A stretch of 64,000 nucleotides of DNA from Diploptera punctata (GCA_030220185.1 JASPKZ010004954.1:434001-498000); one strand, 5' to 3'; shown: positions 1 through 11,371, numbered from the stretch's first letter. The notes: generated by a model not told the origin, from the letters alone. Program-made: numbers and translations.

Positions 1-339
1 AAGGTAAACCAAACAACGTCTTCTACATATCTACAAAAAAAGACAATAAAAATGACAGAGCTTAAAACAATATTGAGTATGTTTCAGTGGCGACATGAAT
101 CATTATTAACTCAATTTTTGTAGCAAATATTTACAATTAAATAATGTTTTTATCAGTAGCCCCACGTTCTTTCGTTAATAATTCTGGCATTAATATATTT
201 ATTAGAATTAATATAACACAATGATTTGGCCTATGTTAGAATTATGTAAAGTGTCTTAATCTTTCTAAACATTATTTTTAATTAATTGATTTGTGATAAT
301 AATAATCATCACCACCAATTCAAGATGAAGAGGAATCTC
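1..339. other. AT-rich intergenic stretch
   Basis: No open frame, tRNA-like box or inverted repeat that I can support. A short run of TAA/TCA triplets lies near position 300. Confidence 0.5.
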
Positions 340-566
340 CTGTTCCAGCCGACTTACAGATAAATGGACTCTTTCCAGCGCTTCAATTGGTAGTCCCAGA
401 TTCCGTCTTCCTCTGGAGATGTTGAATTAAAGTCCTGGTTTAGCACAAGTTTTTCTCTTTGTTGTGTTCTAATATACAGAGCAAAATCTAAAGATGTGAG
501 ATTGATTTTATCGACCTGGAAAAAACTATAAAGTGTTCCCAGAAAACTATCATACAAAACCTTAAG

Positions 567-568
<2 letters not shown>
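340..568 (-). other. Open frame of unknown origin, possible exon remnant
   Basis: About 70 codons stay open on the minus strand before the frame runs into the flanking (AT)n tract. The peptide is not low-complexity; it includes QREKLVLNQDFN and DGIWDYQLKRWKESI. It ends in a stop followed by further readable sequence (VGWNRRFLFILNWW). I recognise no family. Either a conserved exon or a transposase fragment could look like this, and chance is possible given the many frames examined. No splice signals are convincing because one edge is a microsatellite. Confidence 0.2.
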
Positions 569-622
<54 letters not shown>

Positions 623-639
623 ATAACAATAATAATAAC

Positions 640-686
<47 letters not shown>

Positions 687-808
687 AGGTGACGGTGGTC
701 ATAATGATGACGATGAAGATGATGATTAATGATGATCATGATGATGATAATAATGATGATGATGATAATAATAATAATGGTAATAATAATAATATTAATA
801 ATAATAAT
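569..808. repeat. Compound microsatellite (AT)n-(TAA)n-(GAT)n-(TAA)n
   Basis: About 50 bp of AT dinucleotides pass into TAA triplets, then into irregular GAT/TGA triplets and back to TAA. Open frames across it (poly-I, poly-Y) are artefacts of the repeat. Confidence 0.95.
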
Positions 809-1315
809 CATTTAGAACTTGACTTGAAAGTGAAAGTAAAAATAATAAACAATATTAAATAATATCCCTATAATATGGTTCCAAACAAGGATTTTGAAAA
901 AAAAGAAAAAAAAAAGAGTTAAAATAGTTATTTCAGGACATCATATTAAGAGAAACAAAACTAAAAACACGTGATTCGGAATCATAAGGACAGTATCTAT
1001 ATTTCGACAGTAGTGTATCTAGAGATAAAATAGCTAGAAGAGGAATTTCAATTACAATTAAGAAGGAATAGAAAATACAATATATTATTTTGAATAATAT
1101 TATTACTTGTTATGAAGCTTGCCTCTCATTCCAAGATTCGTGTATTTAAAACTTACTTGGGTCGATGGACTTTTAACTCTTAAATAGGTACGATATATAT
1201 CCATTACGATAGGCCTACTTTATTTTAATTTAATATTTCTAATAAAGTAATGGAAAAATGAATCCGTATAAATTATTTTAATTAGAGTCAAGTGATAGCT
1301 ACGGTAATATCTATC
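809..1315. other. AT-rich intergenic stretch
   Basis: About 500 bp with poly-A runs and no supported gene, repeat copy or RNA feature. Confidence 0.5.
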
Positions 1316-1682
1316 TTTAATGGCGTAGCCCATTGTTGAGCCATAGCCTCTCCTTTGTACGGAGTAACTAGACCAAGTTAATTTTATTTACCTTATTTGC
1401 TCGTAGATGTCATGGATGGCATTCGGTCAACACACCGACCCAATGAGATATATAACAGGCAACTAAGGACGTTGATGTCAGTAAATTTTGCTTAGAGGCC
1501 CCTTTTTCAGGCTTAAGGAAATTTCATGAGCCTGAAAATCTTCAGACTCGGGACCCACGGCTTAGAGTCCCTCCCGAAGGACTTGCTCCTTGGATTTTTC
1601 CGTCCTAAAAAAATTCATCGACCGCGGTCCGTGTTTGAACCCTCGACCCTCGGTAATATTCCACTATTCCACTAGCAATATA
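1316..1682 (-). mobile_element. tRNA-derived SINE, family B
   Basis: Minus-strand SINE with its tRNA-like head at the right end (B-box-like GGGTTCAAACACGG near 1630) and a body with the signature AAGTCCTTCGGGAGGGACTC. The same body recurs at 6266-6660, 12828-13800 (split) and 40408-40806. The far end matches the end of the split copy (TACGCCATTA), so this copy helps define the full length at about 365 bp. Transcription would be by RNA polymerase III from the head, with mobility supplied by a LINE (established for SINEs; inferred here). Confidence 0.85.
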
Positions 1683-1870
1683 AAATAATAAATTATGGTT
1701 ATACATTATTTGTTATCACTGCAGTCCGACACATTTAAATATGTTGACGTACGAAATTTATTTTCGCCAATTTAACCCCGTAACTTATTAATATTACTTT
1801 GTAAAAAATGTAAAAATTTCCATGTACTTCATTGCTGAATTTTAAATTTTATTATGAGTACATATTATTG

Positions 1871-2236
1871 AAAAAAAAGACAATTTTTCACTTAAGGGGC
1901 ATTTTGAGAATGCTTTTAGGAAAGGTTGTGTTAAAAACTAACTCGGGTTAGTTAAAAAAATGAATGTAAGTTAGTAGAACAAAACATCTTGGATGTGAAA
2001 TTTTTGAGCAGGATAGCTTGCAAAATTGTCTTTATTGTTTTTGATAATTGATAATTTGATTTTTTTTCATTTAAGAGGTGCTTAGAGAATTTTTAATAGG
2101 TTATATTTAAATCCCGAGTATATTCCTGTTTGTTAAAAAATTAATATACGGTAATTAGAATAATAGAACTTGAAAATGAATGTTTTGAGCAATATCACTT
2201 GCAGAATTTCTTATATTGTTTATGATAAATAATAAA
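1871..2236. repeat. Diverged tandem duplication, two units of about 180 bp
   Basis: Unit 1 (about 1871-2055) and unit 2 (about 2056-2236) share the same order of landmarks: a poly-T then CAYTTAAG start, GAGAATGCTTTTAGG versus GAGAATTTTTAATAGG, TTTTGAGCA, and CTTGCARAATT followed by TTTTTGATAATTGATAAT-like ends. The units are clearly diverged, so the duplication is old. No coding potential is seen. Confidence 0.65.
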
Positions 2237-2274
2237 AGTTAAAGCACATTACATTAAACTCCGAGTAAACTAAT

Positions 2275-2496
2275 TTTTTTTTTCCTTCTTGTTTTACCTT
2301 TTTTTTTGTTAAACACTGTTTTCCTTTTTGTTTTACCTTTTTGTTAACTTTCTGTTATTCTCACATATAGACACAAGGACAAGACACACACCCAGACCCG
2401 AGGTGGAGATTAAAAATCCCCTACCCCGCCGTGAATCGAACCCGGGTCGCCGGAGTGGAAGGTAGGAACTCTACCGACTACGCCACGGAGACGGAC
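2275..2496 (-). mobile_element. tRNA-derived SINE, family C, tandem copy 1
   Basis: The minus-strand tRNA-like head lies at 2430-2496: A-box-like GGCGTAGTCGGTAGAG and B-box-like GGGTTCGATTC. The body has GTGTGTGTCTTGTC and a T/C-rich far end built from repeated TTTTTGTTTTACC. It is followed within a few bases by a second copy. Confidence 0.85.
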
Positions 2497-2499
2497 AAT

Positions 2500-2707
2500 T
2501 ATTTATTTTTTTCTTTCGTTTACACTGTTCTTCCTTTTTGTTTTACCTTTGTTAACATTTTTATCTTATTCACACATACAAACACAAGACAGGACACACA
2601 CCCAGACCCAAGGTGGAGATTTTAAAATCCCCTACCCCGCCGGGAATCGAGCCCGGGTCGCCGGAGTAGAAGGTAGGGACTCTACCGACTACGCCACGGC
2701 GACGGAC
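2500..2707 (-). mobile_element. tRNA-derived SINE, family C, tandem copy 2
   Basis: Same order of blocks as the copy immediately to its left: head at 2640-2707, body with CACACCCAGACCC on the plus strand, and TTTTTGTTTTACC at the far end. The two copies are tandem in the same orientation, a dimer arrangement that can arise by insertion into the tail or by unequal exchange. Confidence 0.85.
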
Positions 2708-3400
2708 AGTATTTTAGAAAGTAACTCCACATAGACTGCAGTTGGCCGTTGTAAGTTATAAGTAGGGCTAGGATTTTTATGTACTAAAAGTTAATATTGC
2801 AACATAGTTTAATGAGAAATTAGACTTATGACTGTCATTTGGTTTCGTTCCACATATAAACAGTTGAATAGTATAATAAGATGTATGACTTTTGACTGTC
2901 TTTTATCTAGGCTTCACATACAAACAATTGAATAATATATATACCAACTGCATTGCAATCTTATCTTTTATTACGTACAAATCCTAGTCCTAGTTGTATT
3001 ATAACGCTTGAAGCAGCTGTAACCGATAAAAATGCACTCTTATGGTCATATTTGTAACTAACTAGATACAACTTGATTTAGGGTTTAAATTTTAAACAGG
3101 ATATTCTGACGATATAAAAATATTCTTGGATGAAAAAATAAAAATCCAGTATATTCTCTGGCTTTTAAATTAAGGGACTAAGGGTTAAAGGTATAAACAT
3201 CCAAGAGTCTTTTCCTTCGGAAGTGTAGTAAAGCGATGGGTACCTTGTATATATACGACACGTAAATAGCTTCAAGCCTGAAAAAAGTGGCCTCTGACCT
3301 TTCATGCTCAGATTTTATTTTTCATTTTTCTACCTTGTACATTTTATATTTCAATCGTTAAATCTCGATTAAATAAAAAAATATTGTAAATCATATTTAA
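2708..3400. other. AT-rich intergenic stretch with a short tandem duplication
   Basis: No gene is supported. At about 2811-2945 a unit of about 63 bp is duplicated: both halves contain a TATGACTGTC-like start, TTCACATAYAAACA and GTTGAATA near their ends. Confidence 0.5.
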
Positions 3401-3413
3401 ATTGTAGCTATAC

Positions 3414-4227
3414 TTACTTACTTACTCACTGGCACTATCGAACCCGTAGGTTCATGGCCGCGCGGACATAAGCTCTCCGTACATCCCTATCCTGAGCTAA
3501 TGCTTTCCAATCATTTCTGTATAATCTACTTCCCTCAAATCATAGTTAATGTTATTCTCCCACCTCATTCTTGGTCTACCAACTGGGCATTTTCCCTCTG
3601 GCTTTCCTACAAGAAACTTCCATGCAAGTCTTTCATTCCCCATACGTGCAACATGTCCTGCCCATCGCAGTCTACGAGACTTAACTGTTCTTATTATATC
3701 TGGCTTCCTATAAAAACCATGTAGTTCATTGTTATGCAGTCTTCTCCATTCACCTGTCTGTTCATCTCTCTTTGGCCCAAACATTTTCCTAAGTACTTTA
3801 TTCTCAAATACTTGTAATCTCCTTTCCTCCCTTAAAGTAAGAGTCCATGTTTCGCACCCATATAATATAACTGGTAGAATAATAGTTTCATATATTTTCA
3901 GTTTAACGTTTTTTGAAAGGAGTTGGGACATCAAGAGTCTCTGCAAAGCATAATAGCACGCATTTCAAGAATTGAGCCTATGTTTAATTTCTTTGTGCAT
4001 CTCATTCCTATTTGTGATTATTGTTCCTAGGTATTTGAATTCAGCCACTTCCTCAAATTTTCCCTCATTTGTCATTAGCTGTCCATTTCCAATATATAAT
4101 GTGTTCTACGTGTGACCATATATTTACTTTTATTGGTATTTACTTCCAGTCCTAATTTCTTAGTGTTACTCAATAGTGTGTGCGTGTTGTCCTTTAGTAT
4201 CTCCTTGCTGTCGGCCAATAATACATC
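3414..4227 (-). mobile_element. 5'-truncated RTE-like LINE (RTE-A) with 13-bp target duplication
   Basis: An 814-bp minus-strand insertion bounded by the direct repeat ATTGTAGCTATAC (3401-3413 and 4228-4240), a typical LINE target-site duplication. The 3' end carries a (GTAA)n tail, seen on the plus strand as ACTTACTTACTTACT at the left edge. The protein-coding part is the region after the RT domain. The 5' end is truncated inside the RT thumb region (LGLEVNTNKSK). Other copies of the same 3' end occur at 5584, 15598/26336, 27205, 27590, 51594 and 63010, several with the same tetranucleotide tail. Confidence 0.9.
3497..3946 (-). pseudogene. C-terminal part of an RTE-like reverse transcriptase protein
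   Basis: A 149-residue open frame. Residues 22-40 include the block ILPVILYGCETWTL that follows the RT palm in RTE-like LINEs, then a basic region (RRLRWAGHVARM) and the C-terminal GRPRMRWENNINYDLREVDY. Upstream the reading continues in shifted frames (LGLEVNTNKSK, EFKYLGTIITNRN), so the RT domain itself is lost. The start methionine is only the first ATG of the surviving frame. It is a dead fragment of a retrotransposon ORF, not a host gene. Confidence 0.85.
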
Positions 4228-4240
4228 ATTGTAGCTATAC

Positions 4241-5076
4241 CATGTAATAATTTTGATTATTGCAATTTAGATTCAAGAATGGTTTTTATACTTCTTAAAA
4301 TCCTAGTTGATTGGTAGATAAGATCTTAAGGCTTAAATCTGCCAGCTAAAATAAAGCTATTATTATGATGTTGATTATTATTATTAATATTATTAACTGC
4401 GATAATGATGACCCTAGCTGTTAAAGAGCGTCTTTAAATAAAGTCAGATATAGTATGGATCGGTTGTGACATTTATAATTGATTTCTGTTGAGTACAAAA
4501 GATAAACAAATGAGATGAAGTTTTTGCAACATACTATGCGCTAGTGGGAAAATGAGATTGGTTCCCGGTGTGACAATCACGATAAAATGTCAGCCGAGGA
4601 GGAAGTGTTTCGAGAAAATGAAGATGCGGAGATATTCAAGACTCCCGCCTGAGTCGTTATGGATTGTGTCGCACCTTGCTGTGTTGTATGGAAGAGCACT
4701 TCATTAGCGCTGCCTTATAACCACCTGGAGACACAACTCGCGCTTTTTCAAGATCCACTATGTTCTCTTAATTACAATTACATCATTTACATCATTTTCT
4801 CTACATTTACTCATCACTGCACTCTAATAATTCATTCTTCTTCTTTTCATCAAGAATAAAATTCCTTAGTAAATTCTTATTCCCATTTTCTCCCCCTACG
4901 TTCTACATGTAGCTTACCTTGCCTGATGTAATTAATAATTGAATTAGAATTTAACAGCTCACCTCATAATATAGATTTCTCGAAGACATGTTTCAATACT
5001 TCTGTGTATCATCTAATCACCAATTCAACAGTTAGATGGAGCTAAAGCCAGACTTGCAGAATTTTTAATTGAGGTT
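4241..5076. other. Intergenic stretch without a supported gene
   Basis: About 830 bp. The only open frame of any length (4659-4859, plus) begins with a cysteine-rich peptide but has no recognisable motif and no neighbouring exon signals, so I leave it uncalled. Confidence 0.45.
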
Positions 5077-5342
5077 TTGTCCCCCTAGAGAAGCTGCCGT
5101 CGCTGAGCTATTGAACCTCCTCTGTCCATCTTCACCTTAACCCAATGCTTCCATCTTCTTTTGGCTCAACGGTCCTCTAAGAACTTTGGCCTCCTTCATA
5201 ACATCTTCCCATTCTTCCCTATTCCTAGCTTTCTGTCTCCATCTTTTCATCTTCAGTTGTCTTAAGTCTTCCTCAACCTTATCTAACCATCTTAGTTTCT
5301 GTTTTCCTACCTTTCTTCTTCCTTCTGGTTTTCCCTTCTAAA
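5077..5342 (-). mobile_element. 3'-terminal coding fragment of a LINE
   Basis: Minus-strand translation gives KQKLRWLDKVEEDLRQLKMK, then RWRQKARNREEWEDVMKEAK, then a stop. This is the C-terminal block (KLRWLDxVEEDL, W(K/R)xxAxxRxEW) that closes many insect non-LTR retrotransposon proteins. About 60 residues are continuous. Both ends are truncated and no target duplication was found. Confidence 0.7.
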
Positions 5343-5583
5343 ATACACCGTGATTCAAAATTGACTTTACAACTTTACTAGCTTATAGAAATTAATTTAC
5401 AAGACCTACAGAATTGGTTTTAATGTCATATGATAGCACGTACTTTGTCTATAGGTCTGTGAGTGTGTGTGTATGTGTGTGTTTGTTTAGGTTTCATTTA
5501 TATGTTAAATAACAGTGAACTACATTTTCTTTAATGGAAAAAGTAAGGGTGGAAGGGGATTTTATCAATATTTCTATTTAATC

Positions 5584-5880
5584 CGAAGCCAGGTATAATA
5601 AGAACAGTTAAGTCTCGTAGACCACGAGGGGCAGGGCATGTGGCATGAATTGGGAATGAAAAACGTGCAGGGGAGCTTCTTGTAGGAAAACCGGAAGGAA
5701 AACGCTCATTTGGTACACCAAGAATGAGGTGGTAGAATAAAATTAACTATGATTTGAGGGAAGTAGATTATACAGGGAATGATTGGAAAACATTAGCGCA
5801 GGATATGGATGTATGGAGAGATTATGTCCTTGGCCATGAATCTACGGGTTCGATAGTGCCAGTGAGTTAGTTAGTTAAAT
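5584..5880 (+). mobile_element. RTE-A LINE 3' fragment with (GTTA)n tail
   Basis: Plus-strand copy of the same 3' end as 3414-4227. It encodes pieces of VGKPEGKRSFGTPRMRW and YDLREVDYTG with internal stops, then the shared non-coding end GGGTTCGATAGTGCCAGTGA and the tail GTTAGTTAGTTA. It is 5'-truncated. Confidence 0.85.
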
Positions 5881-6265
5881 TTTAATTAGCAGAGAATGAA
5901 ATCGTTCTAAAATGAAAGATACAGTTTAGTTCATAGATGCGAGAGAGGGGAAGATAGGGGCCTAATATCTTACATATATTTTTGTTTTTTTACGTATGAG
6001 TATAGATGTGTGTGCGCTTTTTTCGACTTTTCTCATTTTCGTTCGCCCACCTTCTAATGATTTTTTATTGGGTTGTAAGAAATAATTTCAAGTCAATTTT
6101 GTTGAAATTTAAGATGAAGAAGACGTGCCGCATTGAGATAGAACTGTCGCATCATGTTGTTACATGTCGCTGCATGTCTTGACTTGCAAGAGTAGGCTTC
6201 CATAACACCTTCAGTTCGTATCCAGTTTCCATTCAAACAACGTGGCGAGAGGTTTATGAAATAGT
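5881..6265. other. Intergenic stretch
   Basis: No gene or repeat copy that I can support. Confidence 0.45.
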
Positions 6266-6660
6266 AGTAAGCCCTTGTGTCTGTGAATAAGACATATGTA
6301 TTCTCCCCCTACAGGAGAGAAATTCTACCATATTTAATTTAGTTACACTTGTATTCGGATAGATGTCATTGAGTGGCCTGTGGTCAGCACTCCGCCTCAT
6401 AGTGACATCTAGGAAATCTACTTAGTACTAGGATGGGAATATTTGAAAAAAAAATTGTTTAGAAGACTTTTATTCAGGCTTAAGGATTTTTACGATCCCA
6501 AAAATCTTCAGGCTCGGGACCCATGGCTTAAAGTCCCTGCCTGGGAATTTTCCCTTAGATTTTTCTATCCTAAAAAATCCATCGATCACGGCCGGATTTG
6601 AAATCGCGTCTCTCGGAACTAGAGGCAAGGAACATAACCACTATCCCATCGCGGCCGATG
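6266..6660 (-). mobile_element. tRNA-derived SINE, family B
   Basis: Minus-strand copy closely resembling 40408-40806. On the plus strand it runs from CCTACAGGAGAGAA through TTTAGTTACACTTG, GATGTCATTGAGTGG and TTTATTCAGGCTTAAGG to the tRNA-like head ending CATCGCGGCCGATGG. The body block around GGGACCCATGGCTTAAAG is the family signature. Confidence 0.85.
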
Positions 6661-7114
6661 GTTTAAGAAGTAGTGACAAAATTTATTCAGATTGGTAAAA
6701 TTAATCACCTAACAACTGGACACAAATTGCCTTCTAAATTAAAAGGTTTTGTCGGTGTTATTTTATGTTATAACATACGCAAACTGAAATTTACTGAAAA
6801 TGAAAGTGCAAATTAAGTCGCGCATAAGTGCCTAATATTTTGGAAGAAAGGTAAGATTTCAACAACTGCGTTACCTCGTTGTACAGAAAAGGTTACAGAC
6901 CTGAATTCATAATGACTCAGTCTGCAAAAACGTTCCTGCACGACGACAAATACTAACATAGAACGAGAGCCCAAGTGTGTTTAAAATTTAAATTACCTCT
7001 TTGATATTACCCATGCTATTGCTTTCAACAAAACTAAAGTTGATCGAGATAAGATTTTCTTATTACACCAAAGAGGATATTTATGAGGTTTAGATTGGGA
7101 GTTAGCTCAAAAAG
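6661..7114. other. Intergenic stretch
   Basis: No repeat copy or open frame is supported. The stretch may include degraded flank of the transposase relic that follows. Confidence 0.4.
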
Positions 7115-8890
7115 AGGGAAGAACAATAATTAGAGTTATGAAAGAGGAGGAAAGGCGGAAAAAGAGGAAAAATAATCCAGAGTGTCCGGATGTAACGAAG
7201 GATTCATCTGACGAATCACATGACAAAGTGTTTGACAGTGACATTATTTCGGGTACTGCAGAATCCTCCAGGAGTTTAGCTACATCTTCTTGTTCCGATG
7301 CAAGTCTAGACAATAAGGAGACTAATGTAGAAAATGAGACAAATGTAAATAAACGTTCTAGGAAGAGTTGCATGACATTAAAACTAGTAGCTCCCCTCGA
7401 CAGATGTCAGTGAGTCAGAAAGATGTTTCGTTCGTTTTTCCAGCAACAACTGAGGCTTTGGGACACGACATTGATGATTTAACGCTTAATCGAAATTAAA
7501 TTCTATGATCTCGAGAACAATTTAGAACAACAGAGAAAACAGATTAAAGAGTTATTTAAAATAGAAGGAATCTAGCTTAGAGACTGTGGACTGGACGGTG
7601 AGATGATAACGGTTTTAAATTACAGGGATTCGAAAACTGAAAGATTTTCAATCACAATAACTTTTGACAATCGTGAACTGTTAATTGGTGTGCCGACATT
7701 ATCGCATTCAATTGGCAAAGAACAACCATGCGCAGTTATGGAGTATCTTAAAAAACTGGATACCAAAGTTCAGATATTTTGTTCTAATATCACCGCCTCA
7801 AACATTGGTCATTTAAATTGAGTTGTTACTCTTCTTGAACAATTTACAGGAAGGAAGATGCTATTTCCCTAGTCGCCATCACTTGTACGAGCTCGTGTTA
7901 CCGAGTGTGATCGAACGTGAGTTACCACAGATAACAAGCAGTGTTGACGTAACATTATTAAACAATGTAATAATCTTAGAACTCCATGGATAAATCATAT
8001 TACCAGGGCAGAAAACAACTTTTTAAAGAGACTTTCAGCAGTGTCAAAATTGAATAAACAGTGGTGTTTTATTGGGAAATTCCTGAAAAGTAAACAACTG
8101 TAAAACGACTCTCGTGAAATCATTGAATTGTGCATAATATGTTTGGAAAAAGTGTGAAATTGCAGTTGAAAATAAGTCCTCCTGGAGCTTTTAGTCATGA
8201 CATGTGGATGAAAGAAGGAATTTATTCGTTTAAAGGGTTCCTCTTTCGTTCTCCGTTGTCCGTCCATGTCAGTGAAATGAAAACCTAAAGATCATAGGTT
8301 TACGTGTAGTACAAAGTGTACAAAATGCTGGATTAACAATTTATCTGCGATTGGTGCACCATACCATGACTTTCGATTTTTCAAATAATTAAAACGATGA
8401 AAAAGTAAATGCAAATGTTTCATGTGCTCTAAGCAAGTTCTAACAGCATTTATGATATTTAAATGAAGACATAAACACGCTGTCACTCATTGATAACAAC
8501 ATTGACAATGACCACAAAACACATATGTTATGGTAGAAATCTGATGAGGGAAACCTTGGGAACTGAGAGGAAATACATTGTTCTTTCGGATGCCGTTAGT
8601 AATCTTTTAAATGAGGAAACTGACGAATTTATTTCAGTTAAAAGCTTGGACTTAATTAAGTGGTTACACATAGAATCTTAAATATATATCCTACTTCTTG
8701 GGGTGAAAACGTCTCTTATTTTAACACTAAATATAAATTTAAAATAATCTTTATACGGTAAATGATACGGCAGAGAGAGGAGTGCTAGACTTTAATGGAC
8801 TTTTAACTGTTGATGAAGAACAGAAATAATTTGTTCTGAGATGTGTGGAAACTCATCGGAAGGAGTTCCAATATAGTAAAAAAAAAAAGA
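7115..8890 (+). pseudogene. Decayed hAT-like transposase-family gene
   Basis: Successive plus-strand fragments, separated by stops and frameshifts, keep the order of a large arthropod family of uncharacterised, apparently transposase-derived proteins. They run: an acidic/serine-rich N-terminal part (7138-7413, ending LVAPLDRCQ), EALGHDIDDLTLNRN (about 7450), NWDGEM, then 7603-7821 with DNRELLIGVPTLSHSIGKEQ and CSNITASNIGHLN, then a TLLEQFTGRKML piece. Further fragments follow to NDTAERGV (8761-8784), LLTVDEEQK and CVETHRKEF. The LLGVPxLSxxxGKE, TASNxGxxN and NDxAERGV blocks drive the assignment, made from memory of the family. Inferred function is DNA transposition by an RNase-H-like transposase. 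No inverted ends were found. It is inactive, with more than ten stops and shifts. Confidence 0.55.
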
Positions 8891-9219
8891 GATATTAAAA
8901 AGAAAAAATCTCTAGAAATTGTAATGGTTTACGATGCTAACAATTAATTACATTCAAACAACTAAATTTGAAGAGGTTATTTCTCATGTTTAAGACAATA
9001 TAGAAAAAAGAATAATAATACTCTTGCCATAAGTATTTTTTTATATCTATAAATTTCGGTCCAGTGCGGCAAGGGATAATGTTAACTTATTATAATGAAA
9101 CTTGCTACACTATCAAATTGTGACATCAGGAAACAATAGAGGTTGTATGTTGAAATCAGACGACATTTGAATTGTATCCCTCTAAATAAGAACAATCCTA
9201 ATATATATATCAATAAAAT
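8891..9219. other. Intergenic stretch
   Basis: AT-rich, including an A-run at 8878-8890. No supported feature. Confidence 0.45.
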
Positions 9220-9300
9220 AAATTCCTGATTCGGATTTGAACCCGAGTTTATAAACTCTATACATCTAAATATACCAGCTTTACTGCTATTAGGTAAATA
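9220..9300 (-). mobile_element. Degenerate tRNA-like SINE, family G
   Basis: Minus-strand tRNA-like unit with B-box CGGGTTCAAATCC and the family 3' flank AATTTATTTTATT. It resembles the better copy at 11137. The acceptor halves no longer pair well. Confidence 0.55.
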
Positions 9301-9394
9301 TTCTCTTTAAATATTTACTTGTTATAGTGGCCACAATATGGCAGTTGGAACGATATCCCGCTACCTCTCGTGCAAATTGAGAATACTACATATA

Positions 9395-11115
9395 TAATAT
9401 TGAATATAAACGAAAATCAGCAATTGTTAAAAGTGAAATTAGAAGAATAAAGACGGAGCATTGCGACAGATATGTGTTGAATTTAGAACATGATGTACAC
9501 GGACACCAAGCTACAGCATATAAGGTAATTAAACATGTAAATAAAACCGAAAAGGACACAATACGGTTAAATCCTATACCTCTTACACAATGGGAACAAC
9601 ATTATACATCGTTGGGGACAAACTTAGAAGAACAAACAATAACCTTAAGAGAAAATGAGCCAAATGTGGATAGTGTTAGGTTTGAAGAGCTAATGTTGAC
9701 AATGAAACATTTTTTTAAAACAAGAAATCGCCTGGAGCAGATAATATAAACATAGAATTATTCAAATGTGCATCAATTACATTTATTGTTAAGTTTCTTG
9801 AATTTATACACCTTTGCTAGAAAACGGGTTCCGTTCCGGATGAATGGAAGGACGCAATAACTGTTCCGATATTTAAAAAAAAGAAACAGAAGAGAATGTA
9901 CAAATTATAGAGGAATAAGTTTATTAAATTCAGTTTATAAGATATATGCAAAAATGTTATCATATAGAATAAATAAAATAGCAGAAACAATATTACGTGA
10001 GGAACAAAATGGATATAGAAATGGTATGTCAACAATATATTGCGTTTTTTACAATGCCCCATTTGATAGTAAAAAGAAAGGAATTTAATTTACCCACTTA
10101 TATAGCTTTTGTTGATTATACTAAAGCATTTTATAGTGTAAGTAGAAGTAAATTATGGAATATATTAGAAAGGAAAGAAATTCCTCAACACCTTACAAGA
10201 GCCATTCAGAGTTTATATATAGAACCAAATTTCAAAATAGACTGCGGAGATAATATTAGTAAACAAAACATAGAAATAAACCAGGGAGTAAGACAAGGGT
10301 GTCCACTGTCACCAGTATTATTTAATTTATACTTGGACTATGTCATAAATGAATGACAAGAACAAATTAATATAAATAGTGTATTGACAACTCTGCTTTT
10401 GCAGACGATCAAGTAATAATCACAGCATCAGAAAATGCTTTACAACAATTCCTTTATACTTTAAATAATATCTCTCTAAAATACAATTTAAGAATATCTA
10501 CATCTAAAACAAAAATATTAGCACTGAAAGGAAAATGTGCAATAAGAACAAAAATAGTGATAAACAATGGAATTATAGACCAAGTTCAGAATTTTAATTA
10601 TTTAGGATGTCATTTAGATAATGACAAATTTAGATAAACACACTAAAATACAACGATTCAATTATCTATGTGGCACAATTAAACGTACTTTATTGAATAA
10701 AACTAGAAAAGAAACTATTTTAAAATTTTACAAAGTATTGGCAGTTCCATCTCTTATCTATGGATGTGAAACCTGAACATTAACAAAGGCAGATAATAAA
10801 CAAATAGAGGTTGCAGAAATGAAGATGTTGAGAGCAATAGCAGGATACCGAAGGACCGATAAAAAGAGAAACGAATATATAAGAACAGAACTTAATATAT
10901 TTAATCTCTATGAAAGAATAAAATACTATCGAAATGCTTACGTTCAGCACGTATTACGAATGAATGAACAGCGCATACCAAGAAGAATGTATAATTATAA
11001 ACCGAAAGGGAGAAGACTGTGGGGAAGACCATTGAAGAGATAGAAGGACCAATTCGACCTATAATGAGATCGGAACAGGTCATTGGGCCTAATCCTTGTT
11101 GTTGATGATGATGAC
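9395..11115 (+). pseudogene. RTE-like LINE (RTE-B) with near-complete reverse transcriptase domain, frameshifted
   Basis: Plus-strand reading frames join into one LINE protein. They run: connector (9474-9749, NLEHDVHGHQATAYKVIK), KSPGADNINIELFK, IFKKRNRRECTNYRGISLLN, the RT block A AFVDYTKAFYSVSRSKLW (9997-10356), GVRQGCPLSPVLFNLYLD, the catalytic FADD at 10398-10409, then YNLRISTSKTKILAL, NFNYLGCHL and YGCET followed by a stop where Trp is usual, and RRLWGRPLKR. The 3' non-coding end has GGCCTAATCCTTGTTG then (GATGAT)n. At least five shifts or stops break it. The usual endonuclease domain is missing (5' truncation). RT would copy element RNA at a nicked target. A second 3' copy lies at 36775-37480. 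Confidence 0.85.
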
Positions 11116-11136
11116 ATATGTAAGAAAAAAAGTTTG

Positions 11137-11284
11137 TGTTAGGTTTCCTGAGTAGCTCAGATGGTTAGAGCACTAAACGTATACAGTGTTTAGAAACTCG
11201 GGTTTAAATCCCGACTGAGGCATTTATTTTTCTTTTCACGTCATATTTGTCTTCATTGCCAAATGTTAAAAATATGGTTATAAA
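11137..11284 (+). mobile_element. tRNA-like SINE, family G, with microsatellite tail
   Basis: A clear tRNA-like head: D-arm GCTCAGATGGTTAGAGC, an anticodon-like arm CTAAAC...GTTTAG and T-arm TCGGGTTTAAATCCCGA. It is followed by CATTTATTTTTCTT, which contains a T5 run that could end Pol III transcription. The body (ATTGCCAAATGTTAAA-like) resembles the copies at 40250 and 44870. The acceptor stem has two mismatches, so I call a SINE rather than a tRNA gene. Confidence 0.75.

Positions 11285-11360
<76 letters not shown>
11285..11360. repeat. Compound microsatellite (AC)n-(ATAC)n-(AT)n
   Basis: It directly follows the family G SINE body, so it is probably the expanded 3' tail of that element. 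Confidence 0.95.
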
Positions 11361-11365
<5 letters not shown>

Positions 11366-11371
11366 TATTTT

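Noticed and set aside
488..811. 107-codon frame rich in Ile, His and Tyr
   Set aside because: It is the translation of AT, TAA and GAT microsatellites.
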